Shown here: positions 15,950 through 23,788 of the stretch, in pieces
Layout of the letters: the number at the start of each line of letters is the position of its first letter
Numbering within the stretch: the first letter of the stretch is position 1
Source of the DNA: Candidatus Nitrosopumilus sp.
Lineage (GTDB): Archaea; Thermoproteota; Nitrososphaeria; Nitrososphaerales; Nitrosopumilaceae
Reading direction: 5' to 3'
DNA: 33,308 bases
Assembly: GCA_003331425.1 (NCBI GenBank)
Contig: QOOS01000013.1
Span: forward strand, 1 to 33,308
The notes under the pieces: generated by a model
What the model saw: only the letters and a program-made list of their open reading frames with translations
The model's database searches: none
Told to the model about the DNA's origin: nothing
Position numbers and translations under genes: made by a program

Positions 15950-15956
15950 TATAAAT
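15950..15956 (-). promoter_or_regulatory. TATA box heading the guaA operon
   Basis: ATTTATA on the minus strand, centred 26 nt before the ATG at 15927. It lies in the 34-nt gap after the mptE stop and is one of the best TATA matches in the window. Confidence 0.5.
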
Positions 15957-15961
15957 GCATT

Positions 15962-16699
15962 CTAGGTAATTATGATATCCAAGTCTTTGTATGGTATTTT
16001 TTTAAATCCTTTAATTGCCATTGATGTAGTAAATAATTCTGATTTTGTGATCGTTGATAACCACATTAAAAGCTCTTCACCTATTTTTAATTTTTTTAAT
16101 TTTATCTTTCTGTCTGATTTTTTTGTACATGAAAATTTACCTATTCGTGTTCCAAAATCCATACCAAAAAGAATAATTTTTTTTGCATTAAAATGACTTG
16201 CTAAAAAAACACCTCTATCTCCATCTGTAAATCCTCCAAAATTTTGAATTTTATTAAACGGTTCTGTTTGAGTTGTCCCAATACAATTTTTAATTTTTTT
16301 TACCATTTGTAATTTTTCAATATTATCACCATGAGCATGTACTACAAAAATTGATTTTTTCTTTGAAATTTTTTGGATTGTATTTTCATCTCCATCTAAA
16401 TCTGTTACAATGATGTCTGGAATTATTCCATTATCTATTAATGGTTTTAAAGAACTATCAGCTGCAATTTTTATAGATTTTTTAAATTTCTTTAATTTAG
16501 GGATTGCAAATGATAATGATGGTCCAGAACCTATAACAAAAACTGTATTTCCTTGAATTAATTTCTCAACTTTTTCTACATTCTTTGTTTTTCTTAAAAT
16601 TGAGTCAAGAATTATGGCTGATTCTTTATCTTTTTTTTCAGAATACTTCAATTCTTTTAAAATTGATAGATATCTTGTTTTCCAACCTAAAATCATCAT
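15962..16699 (-). CDS. mptE: 6-hydroxymethylpterin pyrophosphokinase, MptE-like (DUF115)
   Basis: About 245 residues of the DUF115/MptE family. Archaeal MptE pyrophosphorylates 6-hydroxymethyl-7,8-dihydropterin and replaces bacterial FolK. The core is 'VFVIGSGPSLSFAIPKLK', 'KIAADSSLKPLIDNGIIPDI', the acidic 'VTDLDGDEN', 'VVHAHGDN', 'GTTQTEPFNKIQNFGGFTDG', 'DRGVFLASHF' and 'KIILFGMDFG', all in family order. I chose ATG at 16697-16699 over the upstream TTG (16706-16708), because a TATA-like GTTTATCA (16723-16730, minus strand) puts the transcription start near 16700. The divergent neighbour is a dihydropteroate synthase-like gene, the enzyme for the next pterin step, which supports this call. 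Confidence 0.88.
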   Translation of the reverse strand: MMILGWKTRYLSILKELKYSEKKDKESAIILDSILRKTKNVEKVEKLIQGNTVFVIGSGPSLSFAIPKLKKFKKSIKIAADSSLKPLIDNGIIPDIIVTDLDGDENTIQKISKKKSIFVVHAHGDNIEKLQMVKKIKNCIGTTQTEPFNKIQNFGGFTDGDRGVFLASHFNAKKIILFGMDFGTRIGKFSCTKKSDRKIKLKKLKIGEELLMWLSTITKSELFTTSMAIKGFKKIPYKDLDIIIT

Positions 16700-16733
16700 A
16701 TAACTCAAATTGTATGAGGTTTTGATAAACTAT

Positions 16734-17585
16734 ATGGCAAAAATTGCAAATATTTCTGTTGGAGGACAAAACCCTGTCAGGATAATGGGAATTTTGAACA
16801 CTAGTCCTGAATCATTTTATAAAAAATCCATTATTACCAGTCGTACAAAAATCAAAAATGCTGTAATCCAAATGGAAAATGACGGTGCAGATTTTATTGA
16901 TGTAGGTGGAATGTCTACAGCACCTTATCTGTCAACAATGGTTTCTGAAAAAATAGAATCTAAAAGAGTTCTTGATGCAATTAAAATTATTCAAAATACT
17001 ACTAATCTTCCAATATCTGTTGATACTTGTAGATCTAATGTAGCTAAAATTGCTTTAGAAAATGATGTTGAAATAATCAATGATATTTCAGGATTAAAAT
17101 ATGATAAAAATATGAAAAATGTAATTTCTAAATTTCAACCGTCGTTAATTTTATGTGCATATGACTCAAAAACAATATTGGGAAATTCAATTAATTCCAC
17201 AAAAAAACTTTTTAAAAGTAGTTTAAAAATTGCAAAAGATTGTCAAATACCAGATAAAAAAATTGTACTAGATCCTGCAATTGGATTTTTTAGAAAAACT
17301 GGAAAAGGTAAATTTTTCACAAAAATTAAAACGGACTGGGTAGATAGAGATCTCTCTATAATTAAAAACCTTAATTCTTTTAAAATGAAATATCCTATTT
17401 TGATTTCAGTTTCAAATAAATCCCTAATTGGTAATCTTTTACAAAAAGAAAACCCTTCTGATCGATTATTTGGATCTATTACTGCAGAAGCAATATGTGT
17501 TTTAAATGGAGCCAACATCATACGGACTCATAACGTAATGGCTACTCGAGATGCTATTACAATAGCTACAAAATTATCAAAATAA
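16734..17585 (+). CDS. folP: Dihydropteroate synthase-like enzyme
   Basis: About 283 residues of a TIM-barrel pterin-binding enzyme. 'RIMGILNTSPESFY' matches the first DHPS signature (bacterial 'GILNVTPDSF'), 'DGADFIDVGGMSTAP' the second pterin-binding strand, 'PISVDTCRSNVAKIALENDV' the third and 'IINDISG' the fourth. 'VLDPAIGF' (substrate Asp), 'ISVSNKS' and 'IIRTHNV' close the barrel. In archaea such proteins act in folate- or methanopterin-type cofactor synthesis, and the aryl substrate cannot be told from sequence. I placed the start at ATG 16734; an in-frame TTG at 16710 would add eight residues not seen in the family and collide with the divergent mptE promoter. guaB follows 45 nt later, with its own TATA-like box. 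Confidence 0.85.
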   Translation: MAKIANISVGGQNPVRIMGILNTSPESFYKKSIITSRTKIKNAVIQMENDGADFIDVGGMSTAPYLSTMVSEKIESKRVLDAIKIIQNTTNLPISVDTCRSNVAKIALENDVEIINDISGLKYDKNMKNVISKFQPSLILCAYDSKTILGNSINSTKKLFKSSLKIAKDCQIPDKKIVLDPAIGFFRKTGKGKFFTKIKTDWVDRDLSIIKNLNSFKMKYPILISVSNKSLIGNLLQKENPSDRLFGSITAEAICVLNGANIIRTHNVMATRDAITIATKLSK

Positions 17586-17593
17586 CGCAAAGG

Positions 17594-17602
17594 CTTATAA
17601 TC
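17594..17602 (+). promoter_or_regulatory. TATA box for guaB
   Basis: CTTATAATC, predicting a start near 17624 and a leader of only a few bases that contains AAGG five nt before the TTG at 17631. Both elements support the TTG start. Confidence 0.45.
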
Positions 17603-17630
17603 AATTTTTAACTTTTGAAACAAGGTTTCA

Positions 17631-19061
17631 TTGGAATTTAAAGAAGGATTAACATTTGACGACGTTCTTCTTGTACCCAAATATTCAGATATTACTAGTA
17701 GAACTCAAACTGATCTTACCACTCAATTATCTCGAAATATCTCTCTAAATATCCCATTTGTGAGTGCAAATATGGATACTGTAACTGAATCGTCTATGGC
17801 AGTTGCTATTGCTCGTGCAGGTGGAATTGGAATAATTCACAGATTTCTAACAATTGAAGAACAAGCTGATGAAGTTCTTAAAGTTAAACGATCTGGAAGT
17901 GTAATAATCGAAAATCCTTATTCAATAACTGAAGACAAAACAATTCAAGATGCATTAGATTATGCTGAAAATCGAGATATTTCTGGGCTACTAGTTGTTG
18001 ATGATAACTCAAAATTAATTGGTATTGTCACTGAAAGAGATTTACTATTTGCAAATTCTAAAAGCCTTATTCGTGATGTAATGACTAAAGATGTTATCTC
18101 TGCCAAATCTGGTGTGTCAATTGATGATGCAAAAGAACTTTTACACAAACATAGAATTGAGAAATTACCTCTTATTGATGATTCAGGATTGGTAAAAGGT
18201 TTGATCACCAGTAAAGATATTACAAATAATGCCGATTATCCAAATGCATCAAAAGATAGTAAAGGTAGACCTCTTGTTGGAGCTGCAGTTGGAGTAAAAG
18301 GTGACTTTTTAGAAAGAAGTGAATCTCTTTTAGAAGCAGGAGCTGATACTTTGGTTGTTGATATTGCTCATGGTCATAGTGAAAATGCAATTAGTACTGT
18401 TAAACATATCAAAAAAGCATTTCCTGATTGTGAACTAATTGCAGGAAATATTGCAACAGCCCAAGGAGCTGAAGACTTGATGAAAGCAGGAGTTGATGCA
18501 GTAAAGGTTGGTGTAGGTTCAGGCTCAATATGTATTACCAGAGTAATTACTGGTTCAGGAGTTCCTCAATTAACTGCAGTAATGGATTGTGCAAAGATAG
18601 GTCGTGATTATGGAATTCCAATTATCTCAGATGGTGGAACAAGAACTTCTGGTGATGCTACAAAAGCATTAGCAGCTGGAGCTTCAACTGTTATGGTTGG
18701 AAGTATGTTGGGAGGAACTGACGAATCTCCAGGAACCGTCCTAACAAAGAATGGTAAGCGTTTCAAAGTATATCGTGGAATGGCATCTTTAGCAGCATCA
18801 ATTGGAAGAAAATCTAAAGAAACAGGCTCAACATCATTTGATGATGATCTAAATGATTATGTTGCTGAAGGAGTTGAAGCTATGGTTCCATACAAAGGAA
18901 CTGTTGTTGATATTTTAAAACAATTAACTGGTGGAGTTCGCTCAGGTTTAAGTTATTGTGGTGCACATACAATTCCTCAAATGCAAACAAATGCAGAATT
19001 TATCAAAATGTCAAGAGCTGGATTTGCAGAAAGTCAGCCTCATGATGTTTCTTTAATGTAG
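17631..19061 (+). CDS. guaB: Inosine-5'-monophosphate dehydrogenase
   Basis: A 476-residue enzyme that oxidises IMP to XMP with NAD+, the committed step to guanine nucleotides. 'LTFDDVLLVPKYSD' (7-20) starts the barrel. Two CBS domains are inserted at about 90-205 ('GLLVVDDNSKLIGIVTERDL', 'KLPLIDDSGLVKGLITSKDI') and are expected to bind nucleotides allosterically. The catalytic Cys301 lies in 'GVGSGSICITR', and the IMP-binding 'SDGGTRTSGD' and flap 'GMASLAA' follow. The TTG start is supported by homologues beginning at this point. Together with guaA it completes IMP to GMP, with the pterin genes between them. Confidence 0.95.
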   Translation: MEFKEGLTFDDVLLVPKYSDITSRTQTDLTTQLSRNISLNIPFVSANMDTVTESSMAVAIARAGGIGIIHRFLTIEEQADEVLKVKRSGSVIIENPYSITEDKTIQDALDYAENRDISGLLVVDDNSKLIGIVTERDLLFANSKSLIRDVMTKDVISAKSGVSIDDAKELLHKHRIEKLPLIDDSGLVKGLITSKDITNNADYPNASKDSKGRPLVGAAVGVKGDFLERSESLLEAGADTLVVDIAHGHSENAISTVKHIKKAFPDCELIAGNIATAQGAEDLMKAGVDAVKVGVGSGSICITRVITGSGVPQLTAVMDCAKIGRDYGIPIISDGGTRTSGDATKALAAGASTVMVGSMLGGTDESPGTVLTKNGKRFKVYRGMASLAASIGRKSKETGSTSFDDDLNDYVAEGVEAMVPYKGTVVDILKQLTGGVRSGLSYCGAHTIPQMQTNAEFIKMSRAGFAESQPHDVSLM

Positions 19062-19065
19062 ATAA

Positions 19066-19075
19066 TTTTTTAAAC
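19066..19075 (+). promoter_or_regulatory. TATA-like box for the membrane protein gene
   Basis: TTTTTTAAAC-type element centred about 26 nt before the ATG at 19097. Confidence 0.35.
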
Positions 19076-19096
19076 AGTACGTAACGTGATTTTATT

Positions 19097-19570
19097 ATGC
19101 TTGCAACAAGAACCCTCATTGGTATGATTGTAGGTGGTTTAATTATTGGGTTGGGAGGTTATTCTTTAGTTGATACTTTAGGTGCTTCAACAGTTTCTAT
19201 GAATGAAAATTTTGTAATTGGTTCAGGAGATAACGCTTCTTTTTCTATTCCTGCACCTAAAGATGCACCACAGTATATGAAAATAGTCGGTGATGCTTTT
19301 GATCTTAAACTTGATAGTCCTGGTGAAGGATTAACTATTCCAAATACATCTTACAAAAAAGAATTAGTTTTAGATTGGACTCACGTTAAAGAAGGCCAAA
19401 CCATTATTGTAGTTCAAAATACGGGTGCAAGTGAATTAGAAATTGTTGCAAATACTAATCAAACACCTAACCCATTTGGAATCACATTTGATTTTATGGT
19501 AATTACATCTGGAGTAATAATTCTTGGATTTAGTTTGGGCTTTACATTAAGAAAACCAAAAGGGTTCTAG
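19097..19570 (+). CDS. Small membrane-anchored protein, unknown function
   Basis: A 157-residue protein with two probable membrane helices, at about 7-27 ('LIGMIVGGLIIGLGGYSLVD') and 132-152 ('FMVITSGVIILGFSLGFTLR'). Between them lies a beta-rich domain of about 100 residues ('NFVIGSGDNASFSIPAPKDA', 'YKKELVLDWTHVKEGQTIIV', 'NTGASELEIVANTNQT'), predicted outside the membrane. It has a single positively charged C-terminal tail 'LRKPKGF'. The topology suggests a hairpin with an extracytoplasmic beta-sandwich-like domain. No Cys or catalytic motif is visible. It has its own TATA-like element and faces the convergent pheA gene, overlapping it by 4 nt. The family is not recognised; it may be a thaumarchaeal surface protein. 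Confidence 0.65.
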   Translation: MLATRTLIGMIVGGLIIGLGGYSLVDTLGASTVSMNENFVIGSGDNASFSIPAPKDAPQYMKIVGDAFDLKLDSPGEGLTIPNTSYKKELVLDWTHVKEGQTIIVVQNTGASELEIVANTNQTPNPFGITFDFMVITSGVIILGFSLGFTLRKPKGF

Positions 19571-20382
19571 TTAATTTTTGAAGTAGAATATGAACCTAAA
19601 ATTTTAATGAATAATGTTTCTTTTTTAATTTGATTTAACATTTGTGAAATCTTACTATTTTTTTGATGACCTTCAAAATCAACATAGAAATTATATTCCC
19701 ATGAATTAGATTTAGTTGGTCTTGATTCTATTTTTGTCAGATTTACTTTATTATGGTTAAAATTTTCAATTATTCTAAATAACGAACCAGGTTCGTGTTT
19801 TATAGAAAAAATTATTGAAGTTTTATCATTTTCTGTTTCATGAGTCTCTTTTTTGGATAATATCAGAAATCTAGTATAGTTATTCAGATTATTTGCAATA
19901 TTTTCTTTAATTACTGGCATGTTAGAAATTTTTGCTGCTTCTTTACTTGCTATACATGCACAATTTTTTTCTTTTAATTCTTTGATAATTTTTACACTAC
20001 CTGCTGTATCGTAAGTAGGAATTGTTTTCATTTTGTATTTTTCAATAAATTTCCTACATTGACCTAAAGCTTGTGGGTGTGAATATACTGTGTTAATTTC
20101 TTCTAATTCACCAATACCAATTAAACAATGTTCTATTTTTTGATATGTTTCTCCAGTAACATTTAGATCTGTTGAATATAATAAATCATAACTTTCTCCT
20201 ACACTACCTTCCAATGAATTTTCTACAGGTAAAATTGAAAATTCTGAAATATCCTTAGACGTGTTTTGCAAAATTTCTGAAAATGTTGGTAATGGAATTG
20301 TTTGAATATTATCATCAAAAAACGATTTTGCAGCTGCTTCACTATATGCACCTCGTTCACCTTGGAACGATACACTACTCAT
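19567..20382 (-). CDS. pheA: Prephenate dehydratase
   Basis: A 271-residue enzyme that converts prephenate to phenylpyruvate in phenylalanine synthesis. The N-terminal dehydratase domain has 'FQGERGAYSEAAAKSFF' (6-22), 'LPVENSLEGSVGESYDLL', 'SHPQALGQCRKF', 'YDTAGSVKI', 'ACIASKEAAKI' and 'NNYTRFLILS' with the TRF motif required for activity. The C-terminal ACT domain, for phenylalanine feedback, has 'HEPGSLFRIIENF' and 'ESRPTKSNSWEYNFYVDFEG', including the ESRP effector motif. There is no chorismate mutase fusion. It lies 4 nt after csl4, so the two are likely co-transcribed. Confidence 0.93.
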   Translation of the reverse strand: MSSVSFQGERGAYSEAAAKSFFDDNIQTIPLPTFSEILQNTSKDISEFSILPVENSLEGSVGESYDLLYSTDLNVTGETYQKIEHCLIGIGELEEINTVYSHPQALGQCRKFIEKYKMKTIPTYDTAGSVKIIKELKEKNCACIASKEAAKISNMPVIKENIANNLNNYTRFLILSKKETHETENDKTSIIFSIKHEPGSLFRIIENFNHNKVNLTKIESRPTKSNSWEYNFYVDFEGHQKNSKISQMLNQIKKETLFIKILGSYSTSKIN

Positions 20383-20386
20383 TTTT

Positions 20387-20941
20387 TTATTCTCTCAATT
20401 TTATGAAATTGCTTTTTCCAAAATTTGAAGAAAGTTTTCTTTCATCAATCCATCCGCATTCTGTACATTTTATTGCATCTGAAGACTTAGCAACAACTTT
20501 TCCCACACATTTTCTACATTTTGTAAATATAATTCCTAATTCTGGTTCATTCATTACTGCATGAATTGTTCCATTTAGATGAGCAACAATCTTCAATGCT
20601 ACAATATCATTAACAAGTGCTACATTTCTTATTCTCATATTTCGTGTGCCACAAATACATTCTACTTTTGAAGTAGTTGGACTTCCATTAATGTAATCAA
20701 TTGACACTGCAATCATTGATGACATTACAGCTGCAACTGTACCGATAATTACATCTCCAACTTTTGGAACTGATAATAATTTTGGGTGATTAACGTCAGC
20801 TACCCGTGTTTCTTTATCCATATTTCTTTCTCCTACTGTGGCTGCTCTGACCATATCACCATCATCAAAAGTGTTGTTTCCAGCCTCGTATTCTTCAATT
20901 GATGCTATTTTATCCCCTGGAAAAACTGAATTATCAGACAT
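20387..20941 (-). CDS. csl4: Exosome complex RNA-binding protein Csl4
   Basis: A 184-residue cap subunit of the archaeal exosome, which directs RNA into the Rrp41/Rrp42 phosphorolytic ring. 'VFPGDKIASIEEYEAGNNTF' (6-25) is the typical N-terminal domain. The S1-like RNA-binding domain contains 'PKVGDVIIGTVAAVMSSMIA' and 'RNVALVNDIVALKIVAH'. A C-terminal zinc ribbon has 'CRKCVGK' and 'CTECGW'. The length is normal. A TATA-like element (20962-20970, minus strand) at leaderless distance precedes it. It heads a probable csl4-pheA transcript and is divergent from the MDR reductase. Confidence 0.93.
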   Translation of the reverse strand: MSDNSVFPGDKIASIEEYEAGNNTFDDGDMVRAATVGERNMDKETRVADVNHPKLLSVPKVGDVIIGTVAAVMSSMIAVSIDYINGSPTTSKVECICGTRNMRIRNVALVNDIVALKIVAHLNGTIHAVMNEPELGIIFTKCRKCVGKVVAKSSDAIKCTECGWIDERKLSSNFGKSNFIKLRE

Positions 20942-20961
20942 AATCTAATTTTTCTTTCTAT

Positions 20962-20970
20962 GATTATAAT
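20962..20970 (-). promoter_or_regulatory. TATA box for csl4-pheA
   Basis: TTATAATC on the minus strand, centred about 26 nt before the csl4 ATG. Confidence 0.45.
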
Positions 20971-20999
20971 TGTTTTTGGTACAAAAGATCTTGATAAAT

Positions 21000-21007
21000 C
21001 ATATATC
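21000..21007 (+). promoter_or_regulatory. TATA box for the MDR reductase gene
   Basis: CATATATC, centred about 26 nt before the ATG at 21029. It predicts a leaderless transcript and lies back to back with the csl4 promoter. Confidence 0.5.
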
Positions 21008-21028
21008 TGGAAAAATTAGAGAATAATC

Positions 21029-22108
21029 ATGAGGGCATTAGTATATGATGAATATACAACTGATAATGATTTTTCTAAAATTCTAAAAATCAAAAATCTT
21101 CCTATTCCTGAACCACGTTCCAATGAAGTTGTTTTCAAAGTAATTTCTGCTGCATGTAATTATGATGATATTTGGGGAATGAGGGGAAAACCTTTGGCAA
21201 TACCATTACCTCACATTTCTGGAACTGATGCAGCAGGTATTGTCACTGCTGTAGGAAATGATGTAAAAAATTTCAAAGTTGGGGACAGAGTTGTTTCTCA
21301 TGGAAATATGTCATGCAGAGTTTGTAAAGCATGTACAGACGGACGAGAATTTGATTGTAAAAAAAGAACAATTTGGGGTTTTGAAACTGGTCCTCTTTGG
21401 GGTGGATATTGTGAATATACACACTTGCCAGAAGTTAATGTATTGAAAATCCCAGAAGGAGTATCATATGATGATGCAGCAGCTGCATCAATGACACTAC
21501 TTACTTCATGGCACATGTTAGTTGGTAGAGCAAAGATTCAACCAGGACAATTAGTACTCATTATGGGTGGAAGTTCTGGTGTTGGAAGCTTTGGAATTCA
21601 AATCGCCAAATTATTTGGTTGTACAGTTATTGCAACTGCAAGTCCAGACAAACTAGAAAAATGTAAAGAACTTGGAGCAGACTATGCAGTTGATCATAGA
21701 AAAGAAGATTGGCATAAGGAAGTAAGATCAATTGCTAAAAAAATTCCAAAACCATATGGTGAGGTTCCAAGCATTGATGTAATTTTTGAACATATTGGTG
21801 GTTCTCATTGGAATAAGGAATTGACTTTGTTAAATTACGGTGGAACTATTGTTACAACAGGTGCTACAACAGGATATATGGCAAAAACTGATTTGCGTCA
21901 TATTTTCTTTAAAGGAATTAATATTTTAGGCTCAACTCAAGGTACTAGATCTGAATTAGAAGACTGTTTTTATTGGATGTCAAAGGGTAAAATCAAATCT
22001 ATTATTGATTCAGTATACTCTTTGGAAAATGCTGTTGAGGCTCATAATAAAATGCTACATGGTAAAGGACTCTTTGGAAAAATCTTGATAAAACCCAATT
22101 TAGATTAA
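21029..22108 (+). CDS. Zinc-type MDR oxidoreductase, CCR/acryloyl-CoA-reductase-like
   Basis: A 359-residue medium-chain dehydrogenase/reductase. The structural zinc site is complete: Cys96, Cys99, Cys102 and Cys110 in 'CRVCKACTDGREFDC'. The Rossmann motif is 'GGSSGVGSFG' (180-189). Several segments look more like crotonyl-CoA carboxylase/reductase and archaeal acryloyl-CoA reductase than ordinary alcohol dehydrogenases: 'AACNYDDIWGMRG' (41-53, compare 'NYNGVWA'), 'PHISGTDAAGIV' and 'RTIWGFETGPLWGGYCEYT' (compare 'RIWGYETPDGSFAQFT'). The family relation is my pattern reading. A role as acryloyl-CoA reductase in the 3-hydroxypropionate/4-hydroxybutyrate cycle is inference. The gene is followed 2 nt later by a TPR gene. 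Confidence 0.82.
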   Translation: MRALVYDEYTTDNDFSKILKIKNLPIPEPRSNEVVFKVISAACNYDDIWGMRGKPLAIPLPHISGTDAAGIVTAVGNDVKNFKVGDRVVSHGNMSCRVCKACTDGREFDCKKRTIWGFETGPLWGGYCEYTHLPEVNVLKIPEGVSYDDAAAASMTLLTSWHMLVGRAKIQPGQLVLIMGGSSGVGSFGIQIAKLFGCTVIATASPDKLEKCKELGADYAVDHRKEDWHKEVRSIAKKIPKPYGEVPSIDVIFEHIGGSHWNKELTLLNYGGTIVTTGATTGYMAKTDLRHIFFKGINILGSTQGTRSELEDCFYWMSKGKIKSIIDSVYSLENAVEAHNKMLHGKGLFGKILIKPNLD

Positions 22109-22110
22109 TT

Positions 22111-22710
22111 ATGAGTAATCCTAAAATAAATTCATTATTAGATGAAGGTAATAGATTATTTTTACAAAAGAAATTTCAACAAGCAATTACATATTATGAT
22201 AAAATACTAGATGAAGATCCAAAAAATATTAGTTCATTAAATAATAAAGGATATGCATTAAGTAAACTCAAAGATTTTACTAATGCTATGAAATGTTATG
22301 AAATCGCATTAGAAATATCCCCTGATGATTTATCCATACTTACTAACATTATTTCATCACTTCGAAAACAAGGAAATTTAATTGAAGCATTATCTATTTG
22401 TGATAAAATCTTAGAAAATAATCCAAACTATAATGTTGTTTTATACCATAAAGAAAGGATTTTATTTTCTTTAAAAAAATTTCATGAATCTATATCTTGT
22501 TGTGATAAAATTTTAGAGGATTATCCAAATAATGGAGATGTTCTTTTTGATAAGGCATCTAGTCTTTCTATGCTATCCGACTTTGATAATGCATTAAATT
22601 TACTAGAACGTGCTATTTTTCAGGGTGCACAATTTAAAATTAAAGCCAAAAAATCAAAATCATTTGCAAATTTATCTGAAAATCCTAAATTTCAAAATTT
22701 AATTTCTTGA
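22111..22710 (+). CDS. Tetratricopeptide-repeat protein
   Basis: A 199-residue all-helical protein made of about four to five TPR motifs of 34 residues. Repeat cores include 'GNRLFLQKKFQQAITYYDKI', 'NNKGYALSKLKDFTNAMKCY', 'ISSLRKQGNLIEALSICDKI' and 'FDKASSLSMLSDFDNALNLL'. A Lys-rich C-terminus follows. TPRs act as protein-binding scaffolds, and the partner is unknown. It lies 2 nt after the MDR reductase and probably shares its transcript. Its stop abuts the stop of the convergent dph2 gene with no spacer. Confidence 0.85.
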   Translation: MSNPKINSLLDEGNRLFLQKKFQQAITYYDKILDEDPKNISSLNNKGYALSKLKDFTNAMKCYEIALEISPDDLSILTNIISSLRKQGNLIEALSICDKILENNPNYNVVLYHKERILFSLKKFHESISCCDKILEDYPNNGDVLFDKASSLSMLSDFDNALNLLERAIFQGAQFKIKAKKSKSFANLSENPKFQNLIS

Positions 22711-23706
22711 TTATAGCCAATGTGGAATTTCTAGATATTCGTCAATATTCTCTTTTCGTAAAACTTTCAAAAGTGCATTTGCTTGTGGTGTTGACAATAC
22801 TGGTTTATCAAATTGATTATCTGTAGAAATTCTGGGGCACGCAACTTGGATAAATGCATCTATTCCTCTAAGGTTATTCAATCGTTCATTTGTAATATCA
22901 GTCAATGCAAATAACTGAACCTTTTTACCTTCCTTTTCTAATTCTTTTTTAAATTTTAATCCAAATACTTTTGATAATTGTCCTTCTTTTAATCCAATTA
23001 TTATTCCAAAAGATTTTGCTTCAGCTGCTTTAAAGATTGCAAGTGTTGCTTTCTTTTTTAGAGAACGTGCAAAATCAGTTACCTCTCTTACTTCATTAAA
23101 ATATGGATCTAATACAAAAGTTGGTAAATTTGTTGATAATGCAATACCTGCTGCATGAAAATTACTTTGACCTAAAAATACATAGGCATCTACTTCTTTT
23201 TTTAATTCTGTTGCTGGATAGAATTCACAACCAAATACCTGACCATCGTTTAACTGCCCTTTACCTTTTCCAATTTTAACATTAATTCCATTTTTTGTTA
23301 GAATTTTTTCAACTTTATCCATTTGATGAAGATGTTGACTATCTGTGACAAGTGAAATTAATTTTCCTTTCAATAATTTTGTACATTTTTCTGCAACGCT
23401 TTCAAATCCCACATCATCAAATGCATCAATTAAAACTAAATTATTTTCTAGTGATTCTGTGTTAATCGTATGTCCTATATTGAATTGAATATCTGCCCCC
23501 AATATTTTTGATCCTGTAGTATTCAAATCACAAGTTCCCCATGTAGTATCTGCTAGAACATATGCTGGAATTTCATATTTTTTTGTAATTTTCATAGCCA
23601 TATCTTGTACTTGTGGTAACATTCCATCTGGACCATTTAATGAAACTGAAGCTGGTTGTTTTTCTTCTATTTCTTTGAAAATTCTTGCTTCATCAATTAT
23701 AATCAA
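22711..23706 (-). CDS. dph2: Diphthamide synthesis enzyme Dph2 (2-(3-amino-3-carboxypropyl)histidine synthase)
   Basis: A 331-residue non-canonical radical-SAM [4Fe-4S] enzyme that transfers the aminocarboxypropyl group of SAM onto a histidine of elongation factor 2. The three cluster cysteines, one per domain, are Cys59 in 'DTTWGTCDLN', Cys160 in 'VFGCEFYPAT' and Cys290 in 'VACPRISTDNQF'. The first matches the position reported for the Pyrococcus enzyme. Also visible are 'IQFNIGHT' and 'LSTNLPTFVLDPYFNEVREV'. The start is TTG (23704-23706), supported by a TATA-like TTTAAATTAA (23729-23738, minus strand) at leaderless distance. The archaeal enzyme acts as a homodimer. Confidence 0.93.
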   Translation of the reverse strand: MIIIDEARIFKEIEEKQPASVSLNGPDGMLPQVQDMAMKITKKYEIPAYVLADTTWGTCDLNTTGSKILGADIQFNIGHTINTESLENNLVLIDAFDDVGFESVAEKCTKLLKGKLISLVTDSQHLHQMDKVEKILTKNGINVKIGKGKGQLNDGQVFGCEFYPATELKKEVDAYVFLGQSNFHAAGIALSTNLPTFVLDPYFNEVREVTDFARSLKKKATLAIFKAAEAKSFGIIIGLKEGQLSKVFGLKFKKELEKEGKKVQLFALTDITNERLNNLRGIDAFIQVACPRISTDNQFDKPVLSTPQANALLKVLRKENIDEYLEIPHWL

Positions 23707-23728
23707 TTTAGCTTCGAATATTATGTTA

Positions 23729-23738
23729 TTAATTTAAA
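23729..23738 (-). promoter_or_regulatory. TATA box for dph2
   Basis: TTTAAATTAA on the minus strand, centred about 27 nt before the TTG start at 23706. It supports the non-ATG start as a leaderless one. Confidence 0.45.
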
Positions 23739-23788
23739 CCAACTGTAATTTTCAACAACTAAAAATGTATGAATTAATTAGATAAGTT

